A DNA stretch of 64,000 nucleotides from Hymenopus coronatus (lineage: Eukaryota; Arthropoda; Insecta; Mantodea; Hymenopodidae): positions 9,726,501-9,790,500 of the forward strand of contig CM060887.1 of the NCBI GenBank assembly GCA_030762935.1, written 5' to 3'. Positions within the stretch are counted from its first letter, which is position 1, and each line of letters opens with the position of its first letter. Under the pieces are notes generated by a model. The model made no database searches. It was not told the DNA's origin and saw only the letters and a program-made list of their open reading frames with translations. The translations under genes and the position numbers were made by a program. Shown in pieces: positions 33,000 to 44,179 of the stretch.

Positions 33000-33340
33000 G
33001 ATAGGTAGAGTCAGACTGAAAAATGCAATGCCATAGCCGGGATTTGAACCATGGATCTCACGGTCTTTAGCCGGTTGCTCTGCCATTGAGCAACATGCCA
33101 GCATAGAATTGAATTTCTCAACTGATTCGCATGTTTCCCGGTAAACCATACTGGTGTTGATTTAATTGTTTTATACTAAGAATCCCGTGATTTAATAATC
33201 AGCTTGTGGTTTACCGGGAAACATACGAGTCAGTTGAGAAATTGAATGCTATGCCGGCATTTTACCATGGTAGCTCAGTGGTAGAGCAACCGGCTATAGC
33301 ATTGAATTTTTTAGTCTTAATCTACCTATCCCAATGTTGA
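33000..33340. mobile_element. Foldback element with tRNA-like arms, copy 2
   Basis: The left arm (about 33000-33165) and right arm (about 33208-33340) are inverted copies: TTTCCCGGTAAACCA pairs with TGGTTTACCGGGAAA, TTTCTCAACTGA with TCAGTTGAGAAA, and the tRNA-like block GGTAGCTCAGTGGTAGAGCA reads outward at the right. The spacer is about 43 bp. The ends carry GATAGGTAGAGTCAGACTGA and its complement in decayed form. Confidence 0.8.
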
Positions 33341-33366
33341 ACCTGTTAAACGCTCAAAGGTCAGGA

Positions 33367-33534
33367 CTGCCTCCGTGGTCGTGTGGTCAGCGCGCCGACT
33401 TGTCACCCAGGCGTCCCGAGTTCGATTCTCGGCTGGGGCGGGGATATTTTGTTCAACCAGAATTATTCCCTATCCCCCTAACACTATTTGTTAGTTTGAA
33501 TGTGAGAGTGAATGTGCGTGTGTTTAATGATATA
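33367..33534 (+). mobile_element. tRNA-derived SINE, family D
   Basis: The best-preserved head of this family: CCTCCGTGGTCGTGTGGTCA (A box), GAGTTCGATTCTCG (B box, about 33419), GGGGCGGGG, then the D body to GTTTAATGATAT. The 3' part is cut by the following HL end. Confidence 0.85.
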
Positions 33535-33538
33535 AAAA

Positions 33539-34373
33539 TCTGACGTGCTCCATTCACATGACTTTCTCTACATCTATACAACAAATTATTGTTAGAAAGC
33601 TTATGCTTCTATTTACTTCATGCTAATCAGAAAAAAAAGCATAAATAGTCTTATTACTTACTTCCTTGTAAGTAGAAAGTAGAAGTGAAATAAGGGAGTA
33701 CCATATGTTAAAGTGATAGTCAAAATCTGGTTGCTTTGTCACCAAGCAGTTGACAAATTCCTGAGAAAAGTATGCTTTTCAAAGCAGAAACCAAATACTA
33801 GGAATGTCTCAAAAACGATGAACTCCGCGAAAGAAAACCTATATAACATAAATTGTGTGCTTTAACGTGATCTATATTTTTCTTGTAGTAAGTTTCTGTC
33901 CATCTCTTATAGTTTAGCAGTTACTCAAAATTCGTAAAATTCATCCAGAATAAAGTACTTTTCAGAGGCTATTCCCAGAAAATTCAAGATATACTTTTTA
34001 GTTGTCAGGTAAATATCTTTAATATTCGAAATTTTAATCAAATTCTTTAGAGGCGTTTTTGAGAAAATCAAAATTTTCGAAAAAAGTTCCATGTAAAGCG
34101 TAGTTGGGGGTGGAAGGATTTTTCTCAAAATCTTCGTGTCGCATCCCTGGAAATAGTAAACTTAAATACCAAGTTTGGTATTTTGCCTACTTTTTGTTTT
34201 TGAGTTATCGTGTTCACAGACACACGGACCTTTTTTTTTTTTTTTTGAAAATGCTTTTTTTGGATATAGGGGACCCTAAAACATATATTTCCGATGAAAT
34301 CTCGGTATCAAATTTTTGGGTGGAGTGCAATACCTTCTCTATACACTATGTACATAGCAAGTGTAGAGAAAGT
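33539..34373 (-). mobile_element. HL repeat, near full length
   Basis: Both ends are present: TCTGACGTGCTCCATTCACA and GTGTAGAGAAAGT. A deletion of about 30 bp lies near 33735, and a T-run near 34231-34246 follows the shortened microsatellite. Confidence 0.9.
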
Positions 34374-34394
34374 AAAAATTGATTATCCTAATCT

Positions 34395-34478
34395 AAACTA
34401 AATACGAGTTGTTTCAGAAGTCAAAGACCCCGATATGACCATTCCAGTTGAAGGGGGCTATAAAAGTGAAAAATTGAA
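34395..34478 (+). mobile_element. SINE family D, 3' part
   Basis: AATACGAGTTGTTTCAGAAG to TTGAAGGGGGCTATAAAAGT and an A-rich tail; the head is missing. It joins HL at the same point as the copy at 32641-32877. Confidence 0.75.
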
Positions 34479-34778
34479 AAAACATCATGTATATTTTCTT
34501 CGTGAAGTAGTCCATTTCCCAGATTTCCTTTGATATTGGTTTCAGTTTTTAAATACTTTAAACCTTTCTCATATGGAAATTTGTAAACTCCTGCCAGTGC
34601 AAAGAAACGAATTTCAACGTCATAGCAACAGTATTTAAAACATTTGACCATCGCTTTACCCTACTGTATTCCATTATTTCCCTTCTACTTATAACGAAAA
34701 AGAAACAAAACATTCTGTTAATATTTATCTAGATTAACAAGGAGTAGATAGAAGAATAAACTTTTTAACAATAATTTG
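34479..34778 (+). mobile_element. HL subfamily B segment between two SINEs
   Basis: TGTATATTTTCTTCGTGAAG to TTTTTAACAATAATTTG. After the SINE C insertion, decayed HL end sequence (ATTAGAGGAAG, CATATGTAAC) seems to resume at about 35003. Confidence 0.7.
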
Positions 34779-34999
34779 CTGCCCACCTGGATAGCAGCGT
34801 GTCTATCTCACATTCAACATGTCCAAGCTCGAATTTCGCTTAGAGTGAGTTACCCACATAAGGTTTTTTTCAGGGTTTTCCTTTTCCTAAAAAAGACGAA
34901 TATCGACAACTTTAACCTCCTCGGACCCCGAGATCATTTGAGCATCATTTCATCAATCTCATTCATCGTCCGATATGACCAACCAGGTGAAAGGGATAT
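34779..34999 (+). mobile_element. tRNA-derived SINE, family C, in HL
   Basis: CTGCCCACCTGGATAGCAGC head, ACATTCAACATGTCCAAGCT region, B box CCAAGCTCGAATTTCGC, and a body with CCCCGAGATCATTTGAGCAT and TTCATCGTCCGATATGACCA. It enters the HL sequence right after AACAATAATTTG; an ATATAATTG-like remnant of that target follows the 3' end. Confidence 0.8.
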
Positions 35000-35029
35000 A
35001 ATTGCGAATTAGAGGAAGAACGGCATATG

Positions 35030-35236
35030 TAACAAAATCATTTTACTACGCTGTCCACACACACGGACCTTTTTCCAATTTTTATTCATGCGATAAAGGG
35101 TTAAAAATGTTGACTATCGCATTAGCCTCATATACTAATTCCCTTCTACTTCTAAGGAAACAAGTAAAGAGACCATTTCTGCTAATGTTTATCTCGAATA
35201 AGAGGTAGATGGAAGAAGATTTTTAACAATAACTTG
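35030..35236 (+). mobile_element. HL mosaic fragment
   Basis: A minus-type piece (CTGTCCACACACACGGACCT) is fused to a plus-type B piece (TTCTACTTCTAAGGAAACAA to AACAATAACTTG). The two cannot belong to one intact copy. Confidence 0.65.
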
Positions 35237-35432
35237 CTGCGCGCCTGGGTATCGTGTCTACTGACATTCAGCAGTTCAAATCTTGCTTAGGGTGAGTTAC
35301 CAAGGAAGGTTTTCCCTTGATATAAGAAGATGAATGCCGACTTACTTTAAGTCCATGGACCTCAAGATCATTTCACCGATTTCATTCATCGTCTGATTGA
35401 CCAACAAGGTTAAAAGATGTTAAATTACATAA
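35237..35432 (+). mobile_element. tRNA-derived SINE, family C, with target duplication
   Basis: CTGCGCGCCTGGGTATCGTG head, CAGCAGTTCAAATCTTGC B box and the family body. It is flanked by AACAATAACTTG (35225-35236) and AATAATAATTTG (35433-35444), a 12-bp duplication with two mismatches of the same HL site hit by the copy at 34779. Confidence 0.8.
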
Positions 35433-35444
35433 AATAATAATTTG

Positions 35445-36091
35445 TTACAAACATGGGGAAATGCTACTCACCTGACCATGCACAAAACGAAGGAGGCGAG
35501 GTAACACGACTAGGTGACGTCATTAGCTCATACGAACAGAGGTTGGGCACCCTATAGATATGTAAATGGAACACATCACATTTTGCAATGTTTCTCTCAT
35601 TTCGATACTGTTGTGAAAGACAATAATTGTGACTCACTCTGAAGGTGTATACCGGAAATGGACTACAAACGATACAGGCAAATGTGGGTCTTATGACCTA
35701 GTTTCCGGAAGTGGAGAAGTTATGGAGATAAACTATCACAAGATTCAACTGCTCTGGCTGATAAAAGCTCTTTCAGTTGGCTTTTATTACTATGGGGAAT
35801 TGAAAATAAAGTGCCCCAGAGAGGCCCTGGCTTATACATAGAGCCTTCTTTGTTTGAATTTCCATCCGGTATAGCTAAGTAAATTCTACTGTTGACGTAA
35901 AGGGTCGCTGCTATTCCGGCGCAGGCGACGACAATATTTCACTCCCACACATATAGGCACCCAGGCCGCACTCTTTCCGCTCTTTCTTTCACTCCTTCAG
36001 CGTCGCTCCAGAGGAGGCAACAGCGAAACACTTTTCTATAGTGATTGCTTCTTTAAACAGCCCTGCGTGCGCCATTCATAAAACAAAACAA
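35445..36091. other. Unassigned sequence
   Basis: A 70-codon frame at 35629-35841 is unrecognised. A TGACGTCA-like GGTGACGTCATT occurs at about 35514. No gene is called. Confidence 0.4.
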
Positions 36092-36732
36092 AAATCGGAA
36101 TTAAGGGAATACAGCAGACTAAAGGGATACGCATCATCTTTTAAAAGTTAGTCGTTATGTGAAACAATTGAGGTTCGTTTCGCTTTGCATGGTCCCGCTT
36201 GAGAAAACTTGGGTATTTTAAAACTGAAACCAATAACAACGAATATCTCAAAAGCGATCAACTCCATGAAAAAAATATATATCACATAAATTGTGTCTTT
36301 TATCCTGATCTACAGTTTTTATCTAGTAAGTTTTTGTCTTTCTCTTGCGGTTCACAGTTATGCAAAATTCAATAAATTCATCCAGAATAAAATAGCCTTC
36401 AGAGACTATTCCCAGAAACTTCAAGATATACATTTTATTTGTCTTGTAAATATTTTTAATATATAACATTTTAATTAAAATCGTTAGAGCCATTTTTGAC
36501 AAAATGAAAATTTTCGAAAAAAGTTCCATATAAAGGGGGGATTTTCTTGAAAATCTTCGTGTCACATCCTTGGAGGATACCAAACCTGTAGACAGACACA
36601 CGGATATATTTTTAAATTTTTTTTATTCAGGGGGTCTCAAAACATGCATTTCCGGTGAAATATCGGTATTGAATTTTTGTGCAATACAATACCTTCTCTA
36701 TATACTATGTACATAGCACGTGTAGAGAAAGT
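36092..36732 (-). mobile_element. HL repeat lacking its outer end
   Basis: The left part is B type (AAGGGAATACAGCAGACTAA, AAAAGTTAGTCGTTATG). Sequence around the usual GGGTGGGGGG block and ATACCAAGTTTGGTAT is deleted at about 36590. It ends GTGTAGAGAAAGT. Confidence 0.85.
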
Positions 36733-36736
36733 AAAA

Positions 36737-36803
36737 ATCAGATGTGTTCTAGAGATTCTAAATACAAAACATTATTACTTGCTTGATTTTAAGTAGAAGA
36801 ACT
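36737..36803 (-). mobile_element. HL outer-end fragment
   Basis: ATCAGATGTGTTC followed by ATTATTACTTGCTTGATTTT. It lies head-to-tail with the previous copy and abuts an inverted HL piece. Confidence 0.65.
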
Positions 36804-36807
36804 TACA

Positions 36808-37035
36808 GACCATAAAAAACAAACTTGGTGTTTAAGTTTAGAGTCTTCTAAGGATGCGACACGAATATTTTCAAGCAAATCTTTCCAACCCAAACCAACC
36901 TTTACATGGAAGAATTTTCGAAAATTTTGATTTTCTCAAACATCTCTTACGATTTTGATTACAGTATAGTATACTCAAAAATTTACATTACAAATAAAAT
37001 GGAAATCTTTAATTTTCTGGGAATAGCCTCTGAAA
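36808..37035 (+). mobile_element. HL internal fragment in inverted position
   Basis: AACAAACTTGGTGTTTAAGT to CTGGGAATAGCCTCTGAAA. It breaks at 37035, where the strand of HL sequence flips. Confidence 0.75.
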
Positions 37036-37425
37036 CCAATAACAAGGAATATCTATATAAAAAAAAAAAAAATTCACGAAGAAAATGTATATAACATAAA
37101 TTGTGTCTTTTAACGTGCTCTTTATTTTTTGTGCGGCAAGGTTTTGTCCATTTCTTACGCTTTAGCAGTTATGCAAAATTCCGTAAAATTCATTCAGAAA
37201 AAAGTAATCTTCAGAGGCTATTCCCAGAAAATTTAAGATATACATTTCATTTGACAGGTAAATATATTTTTTGAGAAAATTTAAATGTTCGAAAAAAGTA
37301 TCATGTAAACGGTAGTTGGGGATGAGTGAATTTTCTTGAAAATCTACGTGTCGCATCTTTGGAAGACACCAAACTTAAATACCAAGTTTGACACTTAACG
37401 GTCTTTTCGTTTTTAAGCTATGCTG

Positions 37426-37461
<36 letters not shown>

Positions 37462-37601
37462 GCGGACATTTTTCTAAAATGCTTTTTTTGGATTCGGGGG
37501 GGTTCAAAACATATATTTCCGGTGAAATCTTGGTATCGAATTTTTGGGTGCAATACAATACCTTCTCTATATACTATGTACATAGTACGTGTAGAGAAAG
37601 T
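37036..37601 (-). mobile_element. HL repeat, outer third missing
   Basis: It begins CCAATAACAAGGAATATCT and continues to GTGTAGAGAAAG. The CA tract at 37427-37459 is long and ends CGCGCG. A deletion lies near 37269. Confidence 0.85.
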
Positions 37602-38039
37602 AAATAACAAAAATAAAAGAAACTAATTAGTTATTGCAGCTAATCCTGCGTCTATCATTACATCAGTGTTTGGATTAAACTTGTCGAATATATGACAAAA
37701 TGTCTTCAGAAATTGAACATTTATTCCAGGAAAAAACAATCCACATCAAAGGAATAAAATTCCATTAAACAGAAGCACTCCGTCTGCAACACGAAAAGTT
37801 GCTTGTAAATTTCCAAGCGTTTGCTAGTTTAGTTTACCTCCTTCTTTGATGTCTGTGAAACTGTAGTTTGTGAAGAAGTTCTGAGAAAGTTAAAAGCTGT
37901 GAGCTGAGACAGCGCTCCTGCAAGTTTCAGACTAGAGGTGAATTGCTTATTTTGGTCACGATAAACACAGACTAAACCAGTCTACTTTTCCTTCTACGTA
38001 TAATAGCAGAGAAAATAACGCATTCTACCCAACAAAAAA
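37602..38039. other. Unassigned sequence
   Basis: Nothing recognised. Confidence 0.45.
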
Positions 38040-38750
38040 AACTGATAAGTTACACTCACATAACTTTCACTAACTGCTCTATAAAACAAACGTCTTACAA
38101 AAGATTGCTTTTCTACCTGTAATCGAGATAAACAATCTACTTATTACTTAGTTCCTTATAAGTAGAAGGGGGGAACTAAAGAAATGCGCTACGCTAAAGT
38201 GATAGTCAAATGTTTTAAAAGCTATCGTTACGCGATTGTCATTGCAAATCGATTCTTTGCTTGGCCAGGAATAGAACAAAAGAAAAGCGAACACTTCTTT
38301 TCTGAGCAAAGTATAAGTACTTGACATTTTTATTGAAGCTAACGAAAAGGAATATCTCGAAAATAGTAAACTTCACCACGAAAAAAAATTGCGATTTTAG
38401 CGAGATTACATTTTTGTCTATCTCTTACGGTTTACTAGTTATGCAACATTCAGCAAAATTCATTCAGAATAAACAGGCCTTCTGAAGCTATTCCCAGAAA
38501 ATTCAAGATATATATTTTATTTGTGATGGAAATGGCTTTAATATGTGGTATTTTAATCAACATCGTTACAGCCTTTTTTAAGAAAAACAAAATTTTCGAA
38601 AATTTTGCCATGTAAACAAAGGGTAGTTAGGGGTGCCAGGATTTTCATGAAAATATTCCTAACGCATCCTTGGAAGATACAAAACTTAAATACCAAGTTT
38701 GGTATTTAACCGTCTTTTCGTTTCTGAGCTAAGCTGTACTCACACACACA
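38040..38750 (-). mobile_element. HL repeat, subfamily B, lacking its palindromic end
   Basis: CTGATAAGTTACACTCACAT with the B body (GCTTGGCCAGGAATAGAACA) to CTAAGCTGTACTCACACACA. It then meets an inverted HL copy. Confidence 0.8.
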
Positions 38751-38754
38751 TTTC

Positions 38755-39204
38755 CAAGAAAACGACACAAAGATTTTCAATAAATCCTACCACCACTTTG
38801 ATTGATTTTCTCAAAAATGGCTCTAACGATTTTGATTACAATATGCTATATTAAAGATATTTACCTGCTAAATAAAATGTATATCTTGAATTTTCTGGGA
38901 GTAGCCTCTGCAGACTACTTTATTCTGGATAAATTTTACGCAATTTTGCATAACTGCTAAACCATAATAGATGGACAAAAACTTATTCCACAAAAAATGT
39001 AGAGCACATTAAAACACACAATTTATGTTATATGCAGTTTTTTCATGGAGTTGATCGTTTTTTACTTTCTCCATACGCACTATGTATATAGTGTATAGAG
39101 AAAGTATTCCACTCCACCAAAAAATTCGATACCGAGATTTCACCGGAAATATATGTTTTAGGGTCACCAATATCCAAAAAAAAAAGCATTTTCACAAAAA
39201 GGTC

Positions 39205-39245
<41 letters not shown>

Positions 39246-40229
39246 GTATGTCTGTGAACACGATAACTCAAAAACGAAAAGTCGGTAAAACACCAAACTT
39301 GGTATTTAAGTTAAGTATCTTCCAGGGATGCGACACGAAGATTTTGAGAATAATCCCCCCACCCCCACCTACCCTTTACATGGGACTTTTTTCGAACATT
39401 TTGATTTTCTCAAAAATGGCTCTAACGATTTTGATTAAAATTTCGGATATTAAACATATTTACCTGACAAATGAAATGTATATCTTGAATTTTCTGGGAA
39501 TAGCCTCTGAAGAGTAGTTTATTCTGGATGAATTTTACTAAATTTTGAATAACTGCTAAACCGTAAGAGATGGACAAAAGCTTACCGCACAAAAAATGTA
39601 GAGCACATTAAAACACACAATTTATGTTATATACATTTTTTTCGTGGAGTTCGTCGTTTTTGTGACATTCCTTATTTTTGGTTTTTGCTATGAAAAACAT
39701 ATACTTTTCTCATACAGGAACTTGTCAACTCCTATCCATATAAACAAAGGAACTTCATTGACATAGCAACCAGCTTTTGACTATCACTTTAACCTACGGT
39801 TGTCCCTTATTTCGCTTCTACTTACAAGGAAGCGAGTAATAAGACTATTTCTGCTAATTTTTTCTGATTAGAATAAAGTAAATATAAGTATAAGCTTTTT
39901 AAGAATTATTTGTTGCAGGGATATGGAGAAAGTCATGTGAATGGTACACATCAGGTTTTTAAATATTCCTTGTTTTTCGTTTCAGCTTTAAAAAAAATAT
40001 ATACTTTTCTCATACAGGAATTTGTCAACTCCTGTCCATACAAACATAGAAACTTCAGTCACATGACAACCACCTTTTGACTATCACTTTAATCTATGGT
40101 ACTCCCTTATTTCGCTTCTACTTACAAGGAAGCGAATTAGATTACCATGAAGTAAAGAGAAGCATAAGCTTTTTAACAATAATTTGTTACAGAGATGTAG
40201 AGAAAGTCATATGAATGGAACACTTGAGA
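38755..40229 (+). mobile_element. Older HL copy split by a younger HL copy
   Basis: The left part (38755-39063) stops at GGAGTTGATCGTTTTTT and the right part resumes at 39956 with TTTTTAAATATTCCTTG, exactly the next HL block. It ends near 40229 with a weak CACTTGAGA. The 5' end is missing. Confidence 0.85.
39064..39955 (+). mobile_element. HL repeat, full length, nested in an older HL
   Basis: ACTTTCTCCATACGCACTAT palindrome, a GT tract at about 39207-39243, and the 3' end CACATCAGG. Left T-run 39058-39063 and right T-run 39956-39960 mark the insertion edges. It holds a 103-codon version of the recurring frame, ending at a TAG at about 39515. Confidence 0.9.
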
Positions 40230-40532
40230 TTTTTTGGGGTGAAATACAGTAGTTAGTATACAAGTTTGACCCTTGTACCGAGCACCAGCATGACCAGAAA
40301 CACAGTGGTCATAAATAACGGCGGGTAAATGTTTGGCGAAACGCGGGTGAAGGGTCACGTGCTCTGTCAATCGCTCCGTTGTCACTTTTACTGAAGGTTA
40401 CAGCCTCCTGCCCAGTCAAACAACACACACGCAATTGCTCTACAACTTCATCGATACACAACAAAGAAGACATTATTACATTCATGTTACAGATCGACCT
40501 GGAAAGCTTTTATAGAAACTAGATCGAAAAAC
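40230..40532. other. Unassigned sequence
   Basis: Nothing recognised. Confidence 0.4.
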
Positions 40533-41301
40533 TCTGATGTGTCCTTTCACATGACTTCCTCTACATCTCTGCAAAAAATATTATTAAAAAGCTTATGCTT
40601 CTATTTGCTCCATTCTAATCGACAAAAAAATAGCAGAAATAATCTTATTACTTACTGCCTTGTAAGTAGAAGAAAAATAAGGGAGTGCAATAGATTAAAG
40701 TGATAGTCAAAAGCTGGTTGCAATGTGACTGAAGTTCCTGTGTATGTATGGACACGAATTGACAAATGCCTGTATGAGAAAAGTAAATAGTTTTTAAAGC
40801 TGAAACCAAACACAAGGAATAACTTAAAAACGGTCAACTCCACGAAAAAAATGTATATAACATAAAGTGTGTGTCTTAATGTCCATCTATTACGGTTTAG
40901 CACTTATGTAAAATTCCGTAAAATTCATCCACAATAAAGTAGTCTTCAGAGGCTATTCCCGTAAATTCAAAATATACATATGATTTGTCAGGTAAATATC
41001 TATAATACACGATATTTAAATTAAAATCGTTAGAGCCATTTTTAAGAAAAACAAAATGTTCGAAAAAAGTTCCATGTAAAAGGTAGTTTGGGCTGGGGGA
41101 TTTTTCTCAAAATCCTCGTGTCGCATCCCTGGAAGATACTAAAGTTAAATACCAAGTTTTGTATTTTACAGACTTTTCGTTTTTGAGTTATCGTGTTCAC
41201 AGACACACGGACCTTTTTCCGAAAATGCCTTTTTAGATAAAGGGGACCCTAAAACATATATTTACGGTGAAATCTCGGTATCGAATTTTTGCGTGGAGTA
41301 A
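40533..41301 (-). mobile_element. HL repeat lacking the palindromic end
   Basis: TCTGATGTGTCCTTTCACAT through the body, with a deletion near 40877, stopping in TTTTTGCGTGGAGTAAAAA. The CA tract is down to ACAGACACACGG. Confidence 0.85.
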
Positions 41302-41326
41302 AAATGACCAACTTTATATCCCTACT

Positions 41327-41354
41327 TTTTTCTTTCTTTCTTTCTTTCTTTCTT
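41327..41354 (+). repeat. CTTT microsatellite
   Basis: About seven TTTC units in a row. Confidence 0.9.
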
Positions 41355-41376
41355 AGGGTTACTTATAACTGGGGAA

Positions 41377-41470
41377 AATCTGATGTGTTCCCTTCACTAT
41401 ACTTTCTCTAGCTGTTTTCTACACACACATTTCTTACAAAAGATTTTCTAGTTCATGCTATTAGAAACAT
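41377..41470 (-). mobile_element. HL outer-end fragment, subfamily B
   Basis: TCTGATGTGTTCCCTTCACT to TAGTTCATGCTATTAGAAAC. Further HL-like sequence (AAAGCTGGTTACTATGTGAT, about 41750-41815) continues beyond the next element. Confidence 0.7.
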
Positions 41471-41479
41471 TATCAGGAT

Positions 41480-41705
41480 AGTATAGGTAGAGTTCAGACT
41501 GAAAACTTCAATGCCATAGCCGGGATTTGAACCATGGATCTCAAGCCGGTTGCTCTTCCATTGAGCTACCATGGCAACATGCCGGTATAGCATTGGATTT
41601 CTCAACTGACTCGCATGTTTCCCGGTAAACCACAAAGTGATCTCAAATTATTTTGAGATGACAACCCCAATGGCAACTTATAATGTTGTAAGTACTTTAA
41701 GTCCC
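41480..41705 (-). mobile_element. tRNA-like arm of the foldback family, single
   Basis: On the minus strand, CCATGGTAGCTCAATGGAAG and B box ATGGTTCAAATCCCGG end in TTTTCAGTCTGAACTCTACC, as in the foldback copies. Upstream are the TGGTTTACCGGGAAACAT and ATCTCAAAATAATTTGAGAT blocks. No second arm follows, so this is half an element or an ancestral SINE form. Confidence 0.7.
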
Positions 41706-41956
41706 AGGATTCATAGTTTAGACAATTATTATGGTTATTTGGTATTGTTTTAATCAGCTTGTCAAATCTTTTGAAAGCTGGTTACTATGTGATTATCATT
41801 AGTAATGACACGAGTTGTATTTGATAAGACAATTCAGCACCGAAATAGACTATTAATAGTTTATAATATATAGGAAGTGAGATTTCATCATTGTAACCTT
41901 AGTACCTACTCAAATGGTAGATGACGCATTCGACAATGTTTATTTGCCGATTTTTT

Positions 41957-42426
41957 ACGTTCTCTACACGTACTATGTACATAGCGTCTAGAGAAGGAAT
42001 TGTATTGCACCCAAAAATTCCATACCGAGATTTTACCGGATATATATGTTTTGGATCCCCCTGAATCCAAAATCAGCATTTTTGGAAAAAGGTCCGTGTG
42101 CGTGTGTGTGTCTGTGGAAAGCATAGCTCAAAAACGATAAGACCGTTGAATACCAAACTTGGTATTTTAAGTTTGGTATTTTCCAAGGATGCGACACGTA
42201 GGTTTTCAAGAAAATCCACCCACCACAAACTACGCTTTAAATGGAGCTTTTTTCGAAAATTTTGATTTTCTTAAAAATGGCTCCAACAATTTTGATTAAA
42301 ATATCGTACATTAAAGATATTTACCCGACAAATAAAATGTATATCTTGAATTTTCTGGGAATAGCCTCGGAAGACTACTTTATTCTGCAGGAATTTTGCA
42401 TAACTGCTAAACCGTAAGAAATGGAC
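41957..42426 (+). mobile_element. HL repeat, 3' half missing
   Basis: ACGTTCTCTACACGTACTAT to CTGCTAAACCGTAAGAAATG. It stops where the next HL begins; the missing half does not reappear after that copy. Confidence 0.85.
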
Positions 42427-42431
42427 TTTTT

Positions 42432-43203
42432 ACTTTCTCTATACGTACTACGTACATAGTGTAAAATTCCATGCCATATGTTTTTGGGTCCTCTTTATCT
42501 AAAATAAAACATTTTCGGAAAGGAGTGTGTGTGTGTGTGTGTGTGTCTGTGAACATGATAACTCAACAACGAAAAGTCGGTAAAATACCAAGCTTGGTAT
42601 TTAAGTTTAGTATCTTCCAGGGATGCAACACGAAGATTTTGAGAAAAATCCCTCCTCCCCCAACTACCCTTTACATGGAATTTTTTTTCGAGAATTTGGA
42701 TTTTTCAAAAATGGCTCTAACGATTTTGATTAAAATATCGTATATTAAAGCTATTTACCTGACAAATAAAATGTATATCTTGAATTTTCTGGGAATAGCC
42801 TCTGAAGAGTACTTTATTCTGGACGAATTTTACGGAATTTTGATTAACTGCTAAACCGTAAGAGATGGACAAAAACTTACTACACAAAAAATGTAGAGCA
42901 GGTTAAAACACACAATTTATGTTATATATGTGTTTTTGAGGCATTCTTTGTTTTTGGTTTCTGCTATGAAAAACTTTCTCATACAGGGATTTGTCAACTT
43001 CAGTGACATAGCAACCGTGTCACTTTAACCTATGGTACTCCCTTATTTCAGTTTTACTTACAAGGAAGCAAGTAACAAGACTATTTCTGCTAATTTTTTT
43101 TTTTTCTTTTCTGATTAGCATGAAGTAAATATTAGTATAAGGTTTTTAAGAATAATTTGTTGCAGAAATGTAGAGAAAGTCATATGAATGGTACACATCA
43201 GAC
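42432..43203 (+). mobile_element. HL repeat
   Basis: The 5' palindrome is broken by a deletion (GTGTAAAATTCCATGCCATA). GT tract at about 42524-42546. A deletion of about 35 bp lies near 42927. It ends CACATCAGAC followed by TTTTT. It contains the longest recurring frame (127 codons, 42471-42854). Confidence 0.9.
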
Positions 43204-43208
43204 TTTTT

Positions 43209-44179
43209 ACTCTTCTTGGTACATAGATAGAGAAAGTATTATATTACACTAAATTTGATACCGAGATTTCATTGGAATACATTTTTAAGGTCTCCAGTAC
43301 AAAACAAATGTATGTGTATATACATGGTGTTTCAAAATGACACCAAACGAAAATGTGGGTATTGTTGGTTCGTGATACATGAATATAACTTTCAGCTCCG
43401 AACTCCGCACATACAAAAACTGCCATAAAATCACCATGGATTAGGCATTCGTACAAAACCAAAGGGCACGTGCCTGGCCCACTCCAAGAGAGATGCCGGT
43501 TGTTAGCGAAGGTCTCAGTCGCGTGGTGTAGGGCTGGTTTGATAGACACGCCGGCGCGTCACAGGTCACCTTAGTAACGGAAAACGTAGCGTGTGGGTTT
43601 TGTTGTGTGTTTCGTATAACATGTTCTGAGGTTGTTTACGTGACGTATGACAACCGTTGTTCCTTTGCTGCCTAATCCCATTTTTATTTGCGAATTTTAA
43701 ACACACATAAAACTTTAAATTAAAAAGTCTGGAAGTTGCGACATAAAGCTAATCGACAGCTATCTTTGTTTGGTTTCGTTTTGAAACAGCCTGTATATAC
43801 GCGTGTGTGTTTGAAAAGGATCCGTCCGTATATGTGAACTACATAACCCGAAAACAAAAAGTTTCTAAAAAAAAACAAACTTGATAATTCAGCGTCTTGC
43901 AAGGATGTTACACGAAGATTTTCAAGAAAATCCTTCCATCTCAAACTATCCTTTACATGGAAAAATGTTCGACAATTTTGAGCTTCCTAAAACTGGTCCT
44001 TAAGATTATAATTAAAATAACGGATTTAAAGATATTTTCTGGAAATAACCTCTGAAGACCTCTTTATTATAAACGAATTTTGCTGAATTTTGCATAACTG
44101 GTAAACCGTAAGATATAGACAAAACTTTATACCAAAAAAATCTAGATCTTAAAACACACAATTTCTCATATACATTTTT
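43209..44179 (+). mobile_element. HL repeat interrupted by a MITE, 3' end missing
   Basis: ACTCTTCTTGGTACATAGAT to CAAATGTATGTGTATATACA, then the MITE at 43323-43793, then the HL body from GAAAAGGATCCGTCCGTATA to TCATATACATTTTT. The next HL follows directly. Confidence 0.8.
43323..43793 (+). mobile_element. MITE of Tc1/mariner type, copy 2, inside HL
   Basis: CATGGTGTTTCAAAATGACA and GTTTTGAAACAGCCTG ends, internally collinear with 17852-18352 (for example CCATGGATTAGGCA, GTGCCTGGCCCACTCCAAGA). Both flanks read TATATA, fitting insertion into a TA site within the HL microsatellite region. Confidence 0.85.

Noticed and set aside
33367..33450. Functional nuclear tRNA gene
   Set aside because: It has A- and B-box matches, but the body and family relatives show it is a SINE; no acceptor stem pairing.
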